Notes: generated from the sequence alone by a model not told the origin. DNA of 64,000 bases from Egaibacter sp046050465 (GCA_046050465.1 JBJOPS010000020.1:62001-126000), one strand, 5' to 3'. Shown: positions 26,148 to 35,124, numbered from the stretch's first letter. Numbers and translations are program-made.

Positions 26148-26762
26148 ATGGGATTCATCATAAAAAAACCGGGCATGCGACACCAACTGGGCGGGACGTT
26201 TCTCGGCTTTGTTGTGGGCGTGGTCTTTGGGCTGGCGGTGGCTTTGGCGGTGGCTGTTTACGTTACCAAGGTGCCCATTCCCTTTGTCGCCAAAGTCCAA
26301 AGCCGCACGGCAGATCAAGATGCAGCTGAGGCCAGAAAGAACAAGGATTGGAACCCCAATGCGCCGTTGTATGACAAATCTCCTTTGAGGCCGGTATCAC
26401 CCGTTGCCAGCGCACCAACGGTGTCGGACGCGGTGGCGACGCCATTGGCTGCTGCCAAACCGGCCGTAACGGCGGATCCATTGGGTGATCTGGCACGTGC
26501 CAAGTCATCCAGCAGCGTGGTTGAGCCATTTACTTATTTTGTACAGGCTGGTGCATTCAAGTCAGCAGAAGACGCTGAGACGCAACGTGCAAAGGTATCG
26601 TTGACGGGCGTGGATGCCAAGGTGTTCGAGCGTGAACAGTCTGGTCGTCCCGTGTTCAGGGTTCGCGCGGGGCCATTTGACCGAAAAGACGAAGCCGACA
26701 AGACCAAAGATCGGCTCGATGTTGCCGGATTTGATACGGCTATTGTGCGTGTGCAGCGTTGA
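26148..26762 (+). CDS. SPOR-domain protein (FtsN-like)
   Basis: The product is 204 residues: a short cytoplasmic start, one membrane helix at about residues 15-38 (GTFLGFVVGVVFGLAVALAV), an Ala/Pro-rich linker, and a C-terminal SPOR domain at about 125-204 (FTYFVQAGAFKSAEDAETQR ... FRVRAGPFDRKDEADKT). SPOR domains bind septal peptidoglycan, and proteins of this layout resemble the cell-division protein FtsN. It lies 17 bases after argS, an arrangement common in this bacterial group, and before a DsbA-family gene. Confidence 0.88.
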   Translation: MGFIIKKPGMRHQLGGTFLGFVVGVVFGLAVALAVAVYVTKVPIPFVAKVQSRTADQDAAEARKNKDWNPNAPLYDKSPLRPVSPVASAPTVSDAVATPLAAAKPAVTADPLGDLARAKSSSSVVEPFTYFVQAGAFKSAEDAETQRAKVSLTGVDAKVFEREQSGRPVFRVRAGPFDRKDEADKTKDRLDVAGFDTAIVRVQR

Positions 26763-26824
26763 GCCCGGGTTGTTGAACCATTGATACAGGCTGTAGTCAG
26801 ACCAATTTTCAGGAGTATTGTGAG

Positions 26825-27475
26825 ATGAAGCGTCGCGATTTTTCATTGACTTGTGGTTCCGCTGTGGCTGTTGCGGCTTTGATTTCGTCAAACGTGCAGG
26901 CCCAAGCCGGAAAACCGGTGGTAGGCACCGACTATCTGGCGCTTGACAAGCAGGTTGCTGTGGAGGCGCCAAAAGGCAAAGTTGAGGTGGTAGAGTTTTT
27001 CTGGTATGAGTGCCCTCACTGCAATGCGTTTGAGCCTGCGCTGGAAGCGTGGATCAAACGACTGCCCAAGAATGTCGTGATGCGTCGCGTCCCGGTGGCA
27101 TTCCGGGATGATTTTGTTCCTTTGCAGCGCCTGTACTATTCGATTGAGGCCATGGGACTGGTTGACAAGCTGCACGGCAAGGTGTTTCAGGCCATTCATG
27201 CTGAAAAGCAGATGCTCAAGAAACCGGAGGCAATTGCGGACTGGATGGCCAAGCAGGGCGTTGACAAGGCCAAATTCATGGAGCACTTCAACTCGTTCTC
27301 GGTCTCAGCCAAAGCCAGCAAGGCAACCCAGCTGCAAAATGCTTATCGGGTTGAAGGTGTCCCTGCCATGGGCGTGGCGGGCCGGTTTTATACGGACGCA
27401 ACACTGGCCAAGAGCATGGAGCGCGCCCTTCAGGTCGTGGATTACCTGATTGACGAGGTCCGTGCCGGGCGTTAA
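26825..27475 (+). CDS. dsbA: Thiol:disulfide interchange protein, DsbA family
   Basis: The product is a 216-residue periplasmic thioredoxin-fold protein. The signal sequence MKRRDFSLTCGSAVAVAALI is cut near VQA-QA. The active site is CPHC in VEFFWYECPHCNAFEP, as in DsbA, and the cis-proline loop GVPAMGV is present. Such proteins introduce disulfide bonds into exported proteins. The ATG follows AGGAG. The signal peptide has an RR pair and starts like a Tat signal, but the hydrophobic core also fits ordinary export. Confidence 0.92.
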   Translation: MKRRDFSLTCGSAVAVAALISSNVQAQAGKPVVGTDYLALDKQVAVEAPKGKVEVVEFFWYECPHCNAFEPALEAWIKRLPKNVVMRRVPVAFRDDFVPLQRLYYSIEAMGLVDKLHGKVFQAIHAEKQMLKKPEAIADWMAKQGVDKAKFMEHFNSFSVSAKASKATQLQNAYRVEGVPAMGVAGRFYTDATLAKSMERALQVVDYLIDEVRAGR

Positions 27476-27697
27476 AAATAAAGCACTTGGCGAACTTTGG
27501 TGGGCGGCTTCTCGGAGGATAAGGCGGGGGCGTAAACGGGCCCCATGCTGGTGCTTGCGAAACGAGCGCGCATGCCTTGTTTACCAGAAGTTGCTTGCGT
27601 GTGAGCCGCCCTGTCTGTGCAGGCTCAAGTGGCACTGAGGGTGTCCGATCGGCCGCTACAATCAAAAAACATCTTTTGATGCAAGAATCGTGCCCTC
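27476..27697. other. Structured intergenic region upstream of lptA
   Basis: This 222-base gap has no convincing gene. It can fold: GGGCGGCT (27502-27509) pairs exactly with AGCCGCCC (27604-27611), and inside them CATGC..GTGCT (27544-27555) pairs with AGCGC-GCATG (27565-27574). Further on, a -10-like TACAAT (27657-27662) and a hairpin with arms ATCAAAA and TTTTGAT (27661-27680) precede lptA. It could be a small RNA or a leader. Confidence 0.35.
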
Positions 27698-28333
27698 ATG
27701 AAACCTCATCTAATCAAAAACGCCCTTTTTTGGGCATGTATTGCGTTCCCTGGCATGGCGTTTGCCGAAAAAGCGGACCGCGACAAACCGATGAATATCG
27801 AGGCAGACAATCTGCGGCAGGATGATTTGAAGCAGATCAGTATTTTTTCGGGCCGTGTGGTATTGACGAAAGGCACCATCATTGTGCGCGGGGGGCAGTT
27901 GACTGTGCGTCAGGATTCGCAGGGGTATCAGCATGCAACCGTGCTGGCTGAGCCGGGCAAGCTCGCCTTCTATCGACAAAAACGTGAAGGTGTGGACGAA
28001 TACATGGAGGGCGAGGGTGAAGCCATTGAGTACGATGGTCGGGCCGATACCGTGGAGTTCATCAAACGAGCTCAATTGCGTCGCTATATCGGCTCCAGGC
28101 TCAATGACGAGATGATCGGTGGCTTTATCTCGTATAACAACACTACCGAAGTATTCAATATTGATGGTGAGGTTGCCCGCGGTGCAACGGTTGGCGCAGG
28201 TGGGCGTGTTCGCGCCATGCTGACCCCCAAGTCATCGGCCGCGGCGTCGTCCCAGTCCAAGTCGGTAGATATGGCAACGGTGCCAATGCCCGCTTTGCGG
28301 GCTGCCCCGGCGCTGGAAGCGGGCTCCAGGTGA
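27698..28333 (+). CDS. lptA: Lipopolysaccharide transport periplasmic protein LptA
   Basis: The product is 211 residues with an N-terminal signal sequence (KNALFWACIAFPGMAFA). The mature part has the LptA pattern: KPMNIEADNLRQDD, then VVLTKGTIIVRGGQL and the repeated beta-strands of the jellyroll that carry LPS across the periplasm, ending in a variable Ala/Ser-rich tail. Its stop overlaps the lptB start (GTGA). No lptC gene lies directly before it, although the usual order in proteobacteria is lptC-lptA-lptB. Confidence 0.93.
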   Translation: MKPHLIKNALFWACIAFPGMAFAEKADRDKPMNIEADNLRQDDLKQISIFSGRVVLTKGTIIVRGGQLTVRQDSQGYQHATVLAEPGKLAFYRQKREGVDEYMEGEGEAIEYDGRADTVEFIKRAQLRRYIGSRLNDEMIGGFISYNNTTEVFNIDGEVARGATVGAGGRVRAMLTPKSSAAASSQSKSVDMATVPMPALRAAPALEAGSR

Positions 28334-29145
28334 CTGACAATACCGCCCTTGGAAAAACTGAAGTCATGAACACCCAGTTGCTGCATGACGCGGCTTCGTT
28401 CGGTGTTAGCCGATTGGAAGCCCGACATCTGCAAAAGTCATATGGCAGCCGCAAGGTTGTCAAAGACGTTTCGCTGGCGGTGCGCAAGGGCGAGGTGGTG
28501 GGTTTGCTGGGCCCCAATGGCGCGGGTAAAACCACGTCCTTTTACATGATTGTGGGGCTGGTGCGCTCCAGTGCGGGCGAAATCCTGATTGACGGCCAGT
28601 CGGTCGGGCACATGCCGATTCACCGGCGTGCACGGCTGGGCCTGAGCTATCTGCCGCAGGAAGCCTCCATCTTCCGCAAGCTCAATGTGGAAGACAACGT
28701 GCGTGCCGTGCTGGAGCTGCAGCGCGACGACCGTGGCAAGCCACTGACCAAGGCAGAAATAGAGAAACGACTGACCGCCTTGCTGCAAGACCTGCGGGTG
28801 GAGCACTTGCGCGCCTCGCCCGCCATGGCACTGTCTGGCGGCGAGCGCCGCCGGGTCGAGATCGCCCGCGCCCTGGCTACCCAGCCCCGGTTCATCCTGC
28901 TGGACGAACCGTTTGCCGGTATTGATCCGATAGCCGTGATCGAAATCCAGCGCATCATCAGTTTTCTCAAAAACCGCGGGATTGGTGTGCTAATTACTGA
29001 CCACAACGTGCGCGAAACCCTGGGCATCTGTGATCATGCCTACATCATCAGTGACGGCAACGTGCTGGCCGAAGGTACGCCCGCCGAGATTGTTGTCAAC
29101 GCAGAAGTGCGCCGTGTTTATCTTGGCGAACACTTCAGAATGTAG
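28330..29145 (+). CDS. lptB: LPS export ABC transporter ATP-binding protein LptB
   Basis: The product is 271 residues with Walker A GPNGAGKTTS, ABC signature LSGGERRRVEIARAL, Walker B FILLDEPFAGIDP and the H-loop LITDHNVRETL typical of LptB. It powers extraction of LPS from the inner membrane with LptFG. GTG at 28330 overlaps the lptA stop; an in-frame ATG at 28366 would give 259 residues and is also plausible. The rpoN ATG follows the stop without a gap, the classical lptB-rpoN arrangement. Confidence 0.95.
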   Translation: MTDNTALGKTEVMNTQLLHDAASFGVSRLEARHLQKSYGSRKVVKDVSLAVRKGEVVGLLGPNGAGKTTSFYMIVGLVRSSAGEILIDGQSVGHMPIHRRARLGLSYLPQEASIFRKLNVEDNVRAVLELQRDDRGKPLTKAEIEKRLTALLQDLRVEHLRASPAMALSGGERRRVEIARALATQPRFILLDEPFAGIDPIAVIEIQRIISFLKNRGIGVLITDHNVRETLGICDHAYIISDGNVLAEGTPAEIVVNAEVRRVYLGEHFRM

Positions 29146-30738
29146 ATGAAGCCCGGACTTTCGCTACGAGTTTCACAACACCTGGCTCTCACGCCACAAC
29201 TACAACAGTCCATCAAGCTGTTGCAACTCTCCACGCTGGAGTTGAGCCAGGAAGTGGAACAGATGCTCGACGATAACCCGTTTCTGGAGCTTGCCGCGGA
29301 TGACCTGCCACGGGAAGAGTTTGGACTGACCCAAGCTGACGCACGTGTGCAAGACTCAGATCGTGAAGCAGAAGTTGCTGCGCATTCAATAGTCGATTAC
29401 GCAGACTTGATCGGTGCTGATAGCCGGGATAGCGGTGAAGTCACGCCACTCGCGGCTGACGCGCAACCTGATTGGGACGGGGACGGTACCCATGACATGG
29501 CGCCCGATGACAGCGAGTGGGGGGGCGACGCCAGGGCATACAACAACAATTTGACCAGAGATGACGAACCGGATGCGGTTGAATTAGCCCGCGATCAGGA
29601 GTCATTGCAAACTCATTTGCATCGTCAGGCATCAGGCCTGCGTCTGAGCGAAACAGACCGTGCTGCACTGCATTTTCTGATCGAGTCCATCAATGCGGAT
29701 GGGTATCTGGATGATCCGCTCGAAGACCTCGCCCGATCCTTGAAGCCTGCCGATGGCGAGCAGTTACAAGAGCTGATGCATCACTTCACGGTCGCCCGTG
29801 CCTTGCTGCAAACACTCGAACCTGTCGGCGTGGGTGCTCATAATCTGGCGGAATGTCTTGACCTGCAGTTGCGCGCCATGCTGAATGTCCCGCAGATGAG
29901 TGAAGCCCAGCGTGCACGTATAGCTCTGGCGCAGCGTATTTGCCGGCAACCCCTGGATTTGCTGGCCAGACGTGATGTGAGACAACTCATGCGGCTATGT
30001 GCCGGTACTGATGCACAAATGCGTGAGGCGGTCACGCTCATTAGCCGTCTGGAGCCCAGGCCAGGTCGGCGCTTTGTGCGTGTGGAGCACAACATCGTCA
30101 CGCCCGACGTGCTGGTAGTCAAAGTCGGTCGTGGTGTTACGGCGTGTTTCAGGGTCACGCTGAACGCCGACGTGATGCCGCGCCTGCGCGTGCACGACAT
30201 CTATGCCAACGCGCTCAAGCAGCACAAGGGCGGCGGGCGCGATGCGTCCAACTTCGCCGCGCTGCAGCAGCGCCTGCAGGAGGCGCGCTGGTTCATCAAG
30301 AACATCCAGCAGCGTTTTGATACGATTTTGCGGGTGAGCAACGCCATTGTGGATCGGCAAAAAAGCTTCTTCATGCACGGCGAGCTGGCCATGCGCCCGC
30401 TTGTGCTGCGCGAAATTGCCGACGAGCTGGGCCTGCATGAGTCCACCATCAGCCGCGTGACCACCGCCAAATACATGGCAACGCCGTTTGGCACGTTTGA
30501 GCTGAAGTATTTCTTTGGCTCGGGGCTGGGCACAGAATCCGGCGGCAATGCGTCCAGCACGGCCGTGCGGGCGCTCATCAAGCAGTTCATCGCGGCCGAA
30601 AGCCCCAAAAAGCCGTTGAGCGACAACCAGATATCGGACATGCTGAAAGAGCAGGGCATTGAATGTGCCCGGCGCACCGTGGCCAAATACCGTGAAGGCC
30701 TCAAGATCGCCACGGCGAGTTTGAGAAAAGACCTATGA
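29146..30738 (+). CDS. rpoN: RNA polymerase sigma-54 factor
   Basis: The product is 530 residues. The Gln/Leu-rich activator-interaction region is at the start (LRVSQHLALTPQLQQSIKLL), followed by an acidic spacer at about residues 45-150, the core-binding domain, the helix-turn-helix near HESTISRVTTAKYMATPFG, and the RpoN box ARRTVAKYRE near the C-terminus. Sigma-54 directs transcription from -24/-12 promoters with AAA+ activators. The gene is in the lptA-lptB-rpoN operon and overlaps the following methyltransferase gene by four bases. Confidence 0.97.
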   Translation: MKPGLSLRVSQHLALTPQLQQSIKLLQLSTLELSQEVEQMLDDNPFLELAADDLPREEFGLTQADARVQDSDREAEVAAHSIVDYADLIGADSRDSGEVTPLAADAQPDWDGDGTHDMAPDDSEWGGDARAYNNNLTRDDEPDAVELARDQESLQTHLHRQASGLRLSETDRAALHFLIESINADGYLDDPLEDLARSLKPADGEQLQELMHHFTVARALLQTLEPVGVGAHNLAECLDLQLRAMLNVPQMSEAQRARIALAQRICRQPLDLLARRDVRQLMRLCAGTDAQMREAVTLISRLEPRPGRRFVRVEHNIVTPDVLVVKVGRGVTACFRVTLNADVMPRLRVHDIYANALKQHKGGGRDASNFAALQQRLQEARWFIKNIQQRFDTILRVSNAIVDRQKSFFMHGELAMRPLVLREIADELGLHESTISRVTTAKYMATPFGTFELKYFFGSGLGTESGGNASSTAVRALIKQFIAAESPKKPLSDNQISDMLKEQGIECARRTVAKYREGLKIATASLRKDL

Positions 30739-31976
30739 ATCAACTGCAGTTATTTTTACCTTGCGCCGCCGGCGTGGAAGACTACCTGGCCGCCGAGGTA
30801 CATGGGCTCACCGGGCTGATGGGTGAAGACCTGCTCACGCGCCGCGGTGGTGTGCTGGTGCGCGCGTCGTGGCGCGACGCCATGCGGCTAAACCTGCACA
30901 GTCGTCTCGCCCAGCGCGTGCTGGTGCAGCTCAGCTACACCGAATACCGCAACGAGCAGGATTTGTACCGCGCTGCCAGTGAGGTGGCGTGGGAAATCTG
31001 GTTCACCCCCAAGCAGAGCATCAAGGTCGAGGTGACCGCGCAGCACAGCCCGCTCAACAGCCTGAACTTTGCCGCGCTGAAAATCAAGGACGCCGTGTGT
31101 GACCGTTTCCGCGACAAGGCCAACGGTGTGCGCCCCGACGTCAACACCCAGTGGCCTGATGTGCGCATCTATGCCCACCTCACCACCGACAGTTGCTCGC
31201 TGTACATCGACACCTCGGGCGAGCCGCTGTTCAAGCGCGGCTGGCGCGAAGACAAGGGCGAGGCCCCGCTGAAGGAAACGCTGGCCGCCGCCATGATTGC
31301 CGCCAGCGGCTGGGCCGATGGTGACGCCAATCTGCTGCCGCTGTATGACCCCTGCTGCGGCAGCGGCACCATCGCCATCGAAGCCGCGCAGATCGCCTGC
31401 AACATCGCGCCGGGCATGCTGCGCAGCTTTGCCTTCGAGAAGTATCTGCCGTTTCAGGCGCACGTGTGGATTGCTATCAAAAAAGAAGCTGCTGGCGCAC
31501 AGTTGGTAAGGGCTGCGGGCCAAAAACCCATCATATTTGGCAGTGATGTAGCCTTTCGCATGGTGGACTTCGCGCAGCGCAACGCCGAGCGCGCCGGTGT
31601 GGCCGATGTCATCGAGTTCCGCGGCGGCGACGCCCTGCAGCGTATGCCACCCAGCGGCGATGTGCCCGGCGTGATGCTGCTGAACCCGCCGTATGGCGAG
31701 CGCATTGAAGTGGCCGGTGTGGCGGGGCGGGAGCAAGCTATTACCGAAGACGGTGGCGAGTTTTTCAGTCAGCTCGCGACGCACTGGAAAAAAAATTACC
31801 CCAACTGGACCGCCTGGGTGCTCACGCCCGAGCTGAAACTGCCCGGCAAGATGCGCCTGAAAGAATCCCGCCGCGTACCCATGTGGAACGGCCCGATTGA
31901 ATGCCGCATGTTTCGCTTCGACATGGTCAAAGGCTCGGCAAGAGAAAAAGCCGGAAAAGCGGGGCCTGCCGAATAA
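30735..31976 (+). CDS. THUMP-domain class I SAM-dependent RNA methyltransferase (RlmL-like)
   Basis: The product is 413 residues. The N-terminal half contains a THUMP RNA-binding domain, and the C-terminal half the methyltransferase with motif I DPCCGSGTIAIEAA and the catalytic NPPYGER. This matches the first half of E. coli RlmL, which methylates a guanine in 23S rRNA. The gene overlaps rpoN by ATGA. A dispersed repeat lies inside the frame and encodes an extra stretch around residues 246-264 (AIKKEAAGAQLVRAAGQKP). Confidence 0.9.
   Translation: MNQLQLFLPCAAGVEDYLAAEVHGLTGLMGEDLLTRRGGVLVRASWRDAMRLNLHSRLAQRVLVQLSYTEYRNEQDLYRAASEVAWEIWFTPKQSIKVEVTAQHSPLNSLNFAALKIKDAVCDRFRDKANGVRPDVNTQWPDVRIYAHLTTDSCSLYIDTSGEPLFKRGWREDKGEAPLKETLAAAMIAASGWADGDANLLPLYDPCCGSGTIAIEAAQIACNIAPGMLRSFAFEKYLPFQAHVWIAIKKEAAGAQLVRAAGQKPIIFGSDVAFRMVDFAQRNAERAGVADVIEFRGGDALQRMPPSGDVPGVMLLNPPYGERIEVAGVAGREQAITEDGGEFFSQLATHWKKNYPNWTAWVLTPELKLPGKMRLKESRRVPMWNGPIECRMFRFDMVKGSAREKAGKAGPAE
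31472..31525 (+). repeat. TAGCTAT-type dispersed repeat, copy 5 (inside methyltransferase gene)
   Basis: It reads GCTATCAAAAAAGAAGC, then GGCGCACAGTTGG, then AAGGGCTGCGGGCCAAAA. It is diverged but keeps the block order and spacing, and the gene frame runs straight through it. Confidence 0.7.
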
Positions 31977-32387
31977 ATGGCTTTCCCGGCAGTCGTCATC
32001 GACACCAACATCCTGCTGGATGCCTTCATCTTCAACGACCCCGCCGCTCAGCCGCTGAAGGCCGCGCTCAACGCTGGCCAATTGCGCTGGCTGGCCACTC
32101 AGCCCATGCGCGACGAATTGCAGCGCGTGCTGGGCTACAAACAGATCATCCCGCGCCTGGTTTTCTACCAGTTGAGTCCTGCCAGCGTGATGGCTCAGTT
32201 CGACCAGCATGCGCAACTGGTGCCCGTCGCGCCCAAAGCCCCGGTCACCTGCCGAGACGCCGACGACCAGAGGTTCATCGACCTCGCCGTGGCGCACAAA
32301 GCGATGCTGCTGAGCAAAGACAATGCCGTTCTTTGCATGTCAAAAAGGCTTCTGACCCTTGGTGTTATTGCGCAAATAGCTATTTAA
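31977..32387 (+). CDS. PIN-domain putative toxin
   Basis: The product is 136 residues with the PIN nuclease pattern: FPAVVIDTNILLDAF with the first acidic residue, a central Glu region (MRDELQRVLGY), and TCRDADDQRFIDLAVAH with the further acidic residues. PIN proteins usually are Mg-dependent RNases acting as toxins. No antitoxin gene lies next to it, so it is an orphan or has another role. It starts on the base after the stop of the methyltransferase gene, so they are probably co-expressed. The last residues and the stop codon come from a dispersed repeat. Confidence 0.82.
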   Translation: MAFPAVVIDTNILLDAFIFNDPAAQPLKAALNAGQLRWLATQPMRDELQRVLGYKQIIPRLVFYQLSPASVMAQFDQHAQLVPVAPKAPVTCRDADDQRFIDLAVAHKAMLLSKDNAVLCMSKRLLTLGVIAQIAI

Positions 32388-32396
32388 TTTGTAGCA
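32347..32396 (-). repeat. TAGCTAT-type dispersed repeat, copy 6 (end of PIN gene)
   Basis: On the minus strand it reads TGCTACAAATTAAATAGCTA, then TTGCGCAATAACACC, then AAGGGTCAGAAGCC. It supplies the last codons and the TAA of the PIN gene. Confidence 0.78.
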
Positions 32397-32739
32397 TTTT
32401 CGTGGCATTTCGTTGGCTCACACGAGTCAGCACCCCATGGCGCACGTCAGGCCGGGCCTGGCTAAACCCGGCTGCGCCTCAAACAGCGCCGAAAGGGTGT
32501 GTCATGGGGCGTCGAAGGGCAGGGTATTTGGCGGAGAAGATCAGCGCGAGTGGACCCAAATGCGCTATCGAAAGTCATACAAGTTCCAGAATCCATTGCG
32601 CCAAAACTACTTGCACGTTAAGGCACTGGCGGCAGCACTGAGAATACCGAGTACTTCTACCTGCCTTGCCGGCACAACCGGTAAACTTGGAAAGCCTGCC
32701 TTTTCCTGTTTTTACCCCGCCATTGCCGTGGCGCAAATC
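32388..32739. other. Intergenic region without a recognised gene
   Basis: This 352-base stretch holds the end of a dispersed repeat, a small hairpin with arms GCCGGG and CCCGGC (32451-32472), and a wider inverted repeat CCCCATG (32433-32439) / CATGGGG (32503-32509). An open frame runs through it into the SEC-C gene, but its translation has no recognisable domain, so I treat it as non-coding. Confidence 0.4.
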
Positions 32740-33549
32740 ATGAATTCTGCCCCTTCCGCCCCCGCTCAACCCTTACCCCTGGGCCCCGAAGCGTTTGACG
32801 AGGTGGACGCCATCCTGGACGACCTGCGCACCCGTTACGACGAAACCCCGCAGTGGGAGTTTTGTGAAGGCTTCATGGCCGCGCTGGTGTGCTGCCGCCG
32901 GGAAATCCCCCCCACCGAGTATTTTGCCGAGCTGCTGGCCGTTGACGTGGCCGGCGAATCGGCCAGCGCGGCTGAAGGCTCGTTTGCCAATGCCGCGCAG
33001 AAAGACCGCTTCATGCAGCTGTGGGCACAACGCTGGCAGGAGGTCGTCACCGCACTGAATACAGAAGTGGACGCGCTGGACGACGATGCGGCCTATCACC
33101 CCGAAGTGATGGACGTGCGCGGTGCCATTGCCGCGTTGCCCGAAGCCGAGCGCGCCCAAGTGGGTGATGAAGCCCTGCCTTCGTTTGGGCAGGTCTGGGC
33201 ACTGGGCTTCATGTTTGCCGTTGAAACCTGGCCTGAGGAATGGTCGGCGCCCAAAGACAAGGAAGCGGCCAAATGGCTTGATGAAGGTCTGCAGGCCATC
33301 GTGGCGCTGACCGAAGACGACACCGGTGAGCCCACCATTGCTGTTTTCAGCGATGACGGCCCGCCGTCTGTCAGCGAAGCACGGCTGGAAACCTTTGCCC
33401 AGGCCGTCTGGGCGGTGTATGACCTGCGCGAGCTGTGGCGCAACGTCGGGCCACGGGTGGAGACGGTTCGCAAAACAGCCGAGCCCGGCCGCAATGACCT
33501 GTGCCATTGCGGCAGTGGCAAAAAATACAAGAAGTGCCACGGCGCCTGA
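32740..33549 (+). CDS. UPF0149/YecA-like protein with C-terminal SEC-C motif
   Basis: The product is 269 residues. The main domain is of the UPF0149 (YgfB/YecA) type, with the segment FDEVDAILDDLRTRYDE near the start and WEFCEGFMAALVCCRREIPP. The end is a SEC-C zinc-binding motif, RNDLCHCGSGKKYKKCHG, as also found at the C-terminus of SecA. Its function is not established; SEC-C motifs often contact the ribosome or nucleic acids. I start at ATG 32740 because the conserved domain starts shortly after it. It lies 21 bases before hsdM. Confidence 0.85.
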   Translation: MNSAPSAPAQPLPLGPEAFDEVDAILDDLRTRYDETPQWEFCEGFMAALVCCRREIPPTEYFAELLAVDVAGESASAAEGSFANAAQKDRFMQLWAQRWQEVVTALNTEVDALDDDAAYHPEVMDVRGAIAALPEAERAQVGDEALPSFGQVWALGFMFAVETWPEEWSAPKDKEAAKWLDEGLQAIVALTEDDTGEPTIAVFSDDGPPSVSEARLETFAQAVWAVYDLRELWRNVGPRVETVRKTAEPGRNDLCHCGSGKKYKKCHGA

Positions 33550-33570
33550 CAACCCACCCTGACTAAAACC

Positions 33571-35124
33571 ATGCTCACCGGCGACCTCAAAAGCAAAATC
33601 GACCAGATCTGGAACGCCTTCTGGTCCGGCGGCATCGCCAACCCCATCGAAGTCATCGAGCAAATCACCTACCTGCTCTTCCTGCGCCGCCTGGACGACC
33701 TGCACACCCTGGAAGAAAACAAGGCCACCCGCCTCAAGCGCCCTATGGAGCGCCGCATCTTCCCTGAAGGCAGCGATACACGGGGCCGCGCGTTCGACAC
33801 CCTGCGCTGGAGCCGCTTCAAAAACGAAGCGCCCAGCGAAATGTTCGTCATCCTGGGCGAACACGTCTTCCCCTTCCTGCGCACCCTGGGCTCGGACGAT
33901 TCCACCTACGCCCACCACATGAAGGACGCGCGCTTCACCATCCCCACGCCCGCGTTGCTGGCCAAGGTGGTGGACCTGCTGGACGCCGTGCCCATGGACA
34001 ATCGCGACACCAAGGGCGACCTGTACGAATACATGCTGGGCAAGATCGCCAGCGCCGGGCAAAACGGCCAGTTCCGCACCCCGCGCCACATCATCCAGCT
34101 GATGGTGGAAATGACCGCGCCCACGCCGCAAGACACCATTTGCGACCCCGCTAGTGGCACATGTGGTTTCTTAGTGGCGGCGGGCGAATACCTGCGCGAG
34201 CAGCACGCCAGCCTATTCCACGACGCGAAGCTGAACCAGCACTTCAACCAAGCCATGTTCCATGGCTACGACTTCGACAACACCATGCTGCGCATCGGCA
34301 GCATGAACATGATGCTGCACGGCGTGGACAACCCCGCTGTTCACCACCGCGACTCGCTGGGCCAGGAGCACGGTGCCGAAGAGGGTCGCTACAGTCTGGT
34401 GCTGGCCAATCCGCCCTTTGCCGGCAGCCTGGACTACGAGAACGTCGCCAAGGATTTGCTGCAAACCGTCAAGACCAAAAAGACAGAACTCTTGTTCCTG
34501 GCCCTGTTCCTGCGCCTGCTCAAACCCGGTGGCCGCGCGGCGGTGATCGTGCCGGACGGCGTGCTCTTTGGCAGCAGCACCGCGCACAAAGCCCTGCGCA
34601 AAATGCTGGTGGAAGACCAAAAACTGGACGGCATCGTCAGCCTGCCCGGCGGCGTGTTCAAGCCCTACGCGGGCGTGAGCACTGCCATCTTGTTCTTCAC
34701 CAAAACCAACAGCGGCGGCACCGACAACGTGTGGTTCTACGACATGCAAGCGGACGGCTACAGCCTGGACGACAAACGCCAACCGCTCTTGCCTGAGCAT
34801 CTTTTAGGCCTCCAGCGCCCACAGGACGTGCGCGAGCAGCTATCAAAAGAAGAGCATGCCAAAAACAACCTGCCCGACGTGCTGGCCCGCTGGGCACAGC
34901 GTGAGGGCACGGAACGCCAACGCAGCCGCACAGAACAAAGCTTCTGTGTGCCCAAAGCCGATATCGCCGCGAATGGCTATGACCTGAGCATCAACCGCTA
35001 CAAGGAAGTGGTGCATGCGCAGGTGCAGCACCGTGCGCCGTCGGAAATCTTGGCTGAACTGGCCAAGCTGGAGAACGAGATTGCGGCGGGGATGAAGGCT
35101 TTGGAGGGGATGTTGGTATCATGA
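33571..35124 (+). CDS. hsdM: Type I restriction-modification system DNA methyltransferase subunit
   Basis: The product is 517 residues, normal for HsdM, the N6-adenine methyltransferase of a type I system. The N-terminal helical domain is followed by SAM-binding motif I (DPASGTCGFLVAAGEY) and the catalytic NPPF (VLANPPFAGSLDYENV). It acts with HsdS, and with HsdR for restriction. The gene ends with a coil, ENEIAAGMKALEGMLVS. The DNA for this end is repeated, 33 of 36 bases identical, just before hsdS at 35839, with a toxin-antitoxin pair between the copies. Confidence 0.96.
   Translation: MLTGDLKSKIDQIWNAFWSGGIANPIEVIEQITYLLFLRRLDDLHTLEENKATRLKRPMERRIFPEGSDTRGRAFDTLRWSRFKNEAPSEMFVILGEHVFPFLRTLGSDDSTYAHHMKDARFTIPTPALLAKVVDLLDAVPMDNRDTKGDLYEYMLGKIASAGQNGQFRTPRHIIQLMVEMTAPTPQDTICDPASGTCGFLVAAGEYLREQHASLFHDAKLNQHFNQAMFHGYDFDNTMLRIGSMNMMLHGVDNPAVHHRDSLGQEHGAEEGRYSLVLANPPFAGSLDYENVAKDLLQTVKTKKTELLFLALFLRLLKPGGRAAVIVPDGVLFGSSTAHKALRKMLVEDQKLDGIVSLPGGVFKPYAGVSTAILFFTKTNSGGTDNVWFYDMQADGYSLDDKRQPLLPEHLLGLQRPQDVREQLSKEEHAKNNLPDVLARWAQREGTERQRSRTEQSFCVPKADIAANGYDLSINRYKEVVHAQVQHRAPSEILAELAKLENEIAAGMKALEGMLVS
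35080..35115 (+). repeat. Direct repeat (hsdM 3' end), copy 1
   Basis: This is the native 3' end of hsdM (coding IAAGMKALEGML). A copy at 35839-35874 matches at 33 of 36 bases. The two copies bracket the toxin-antitoxin pair and a dispersed repeat. Confidence 0.85.

Noticed and set aside
27490..27625. 6S RNA gene upstream of lptA
   Set aside because: The overall fold is suggestive but I could not match conserved 6S sequence, so it is kept only as a structured region.
34836..34880. A GCTATCAAAAGAAG sequence in hsdM that resembles the start of the dispersed repeat
   Set aside because: Only the first 14 or so bases match; the ACGCATAT and GGCCAATT blocks are not recognisable, so it was not counted as a copy.
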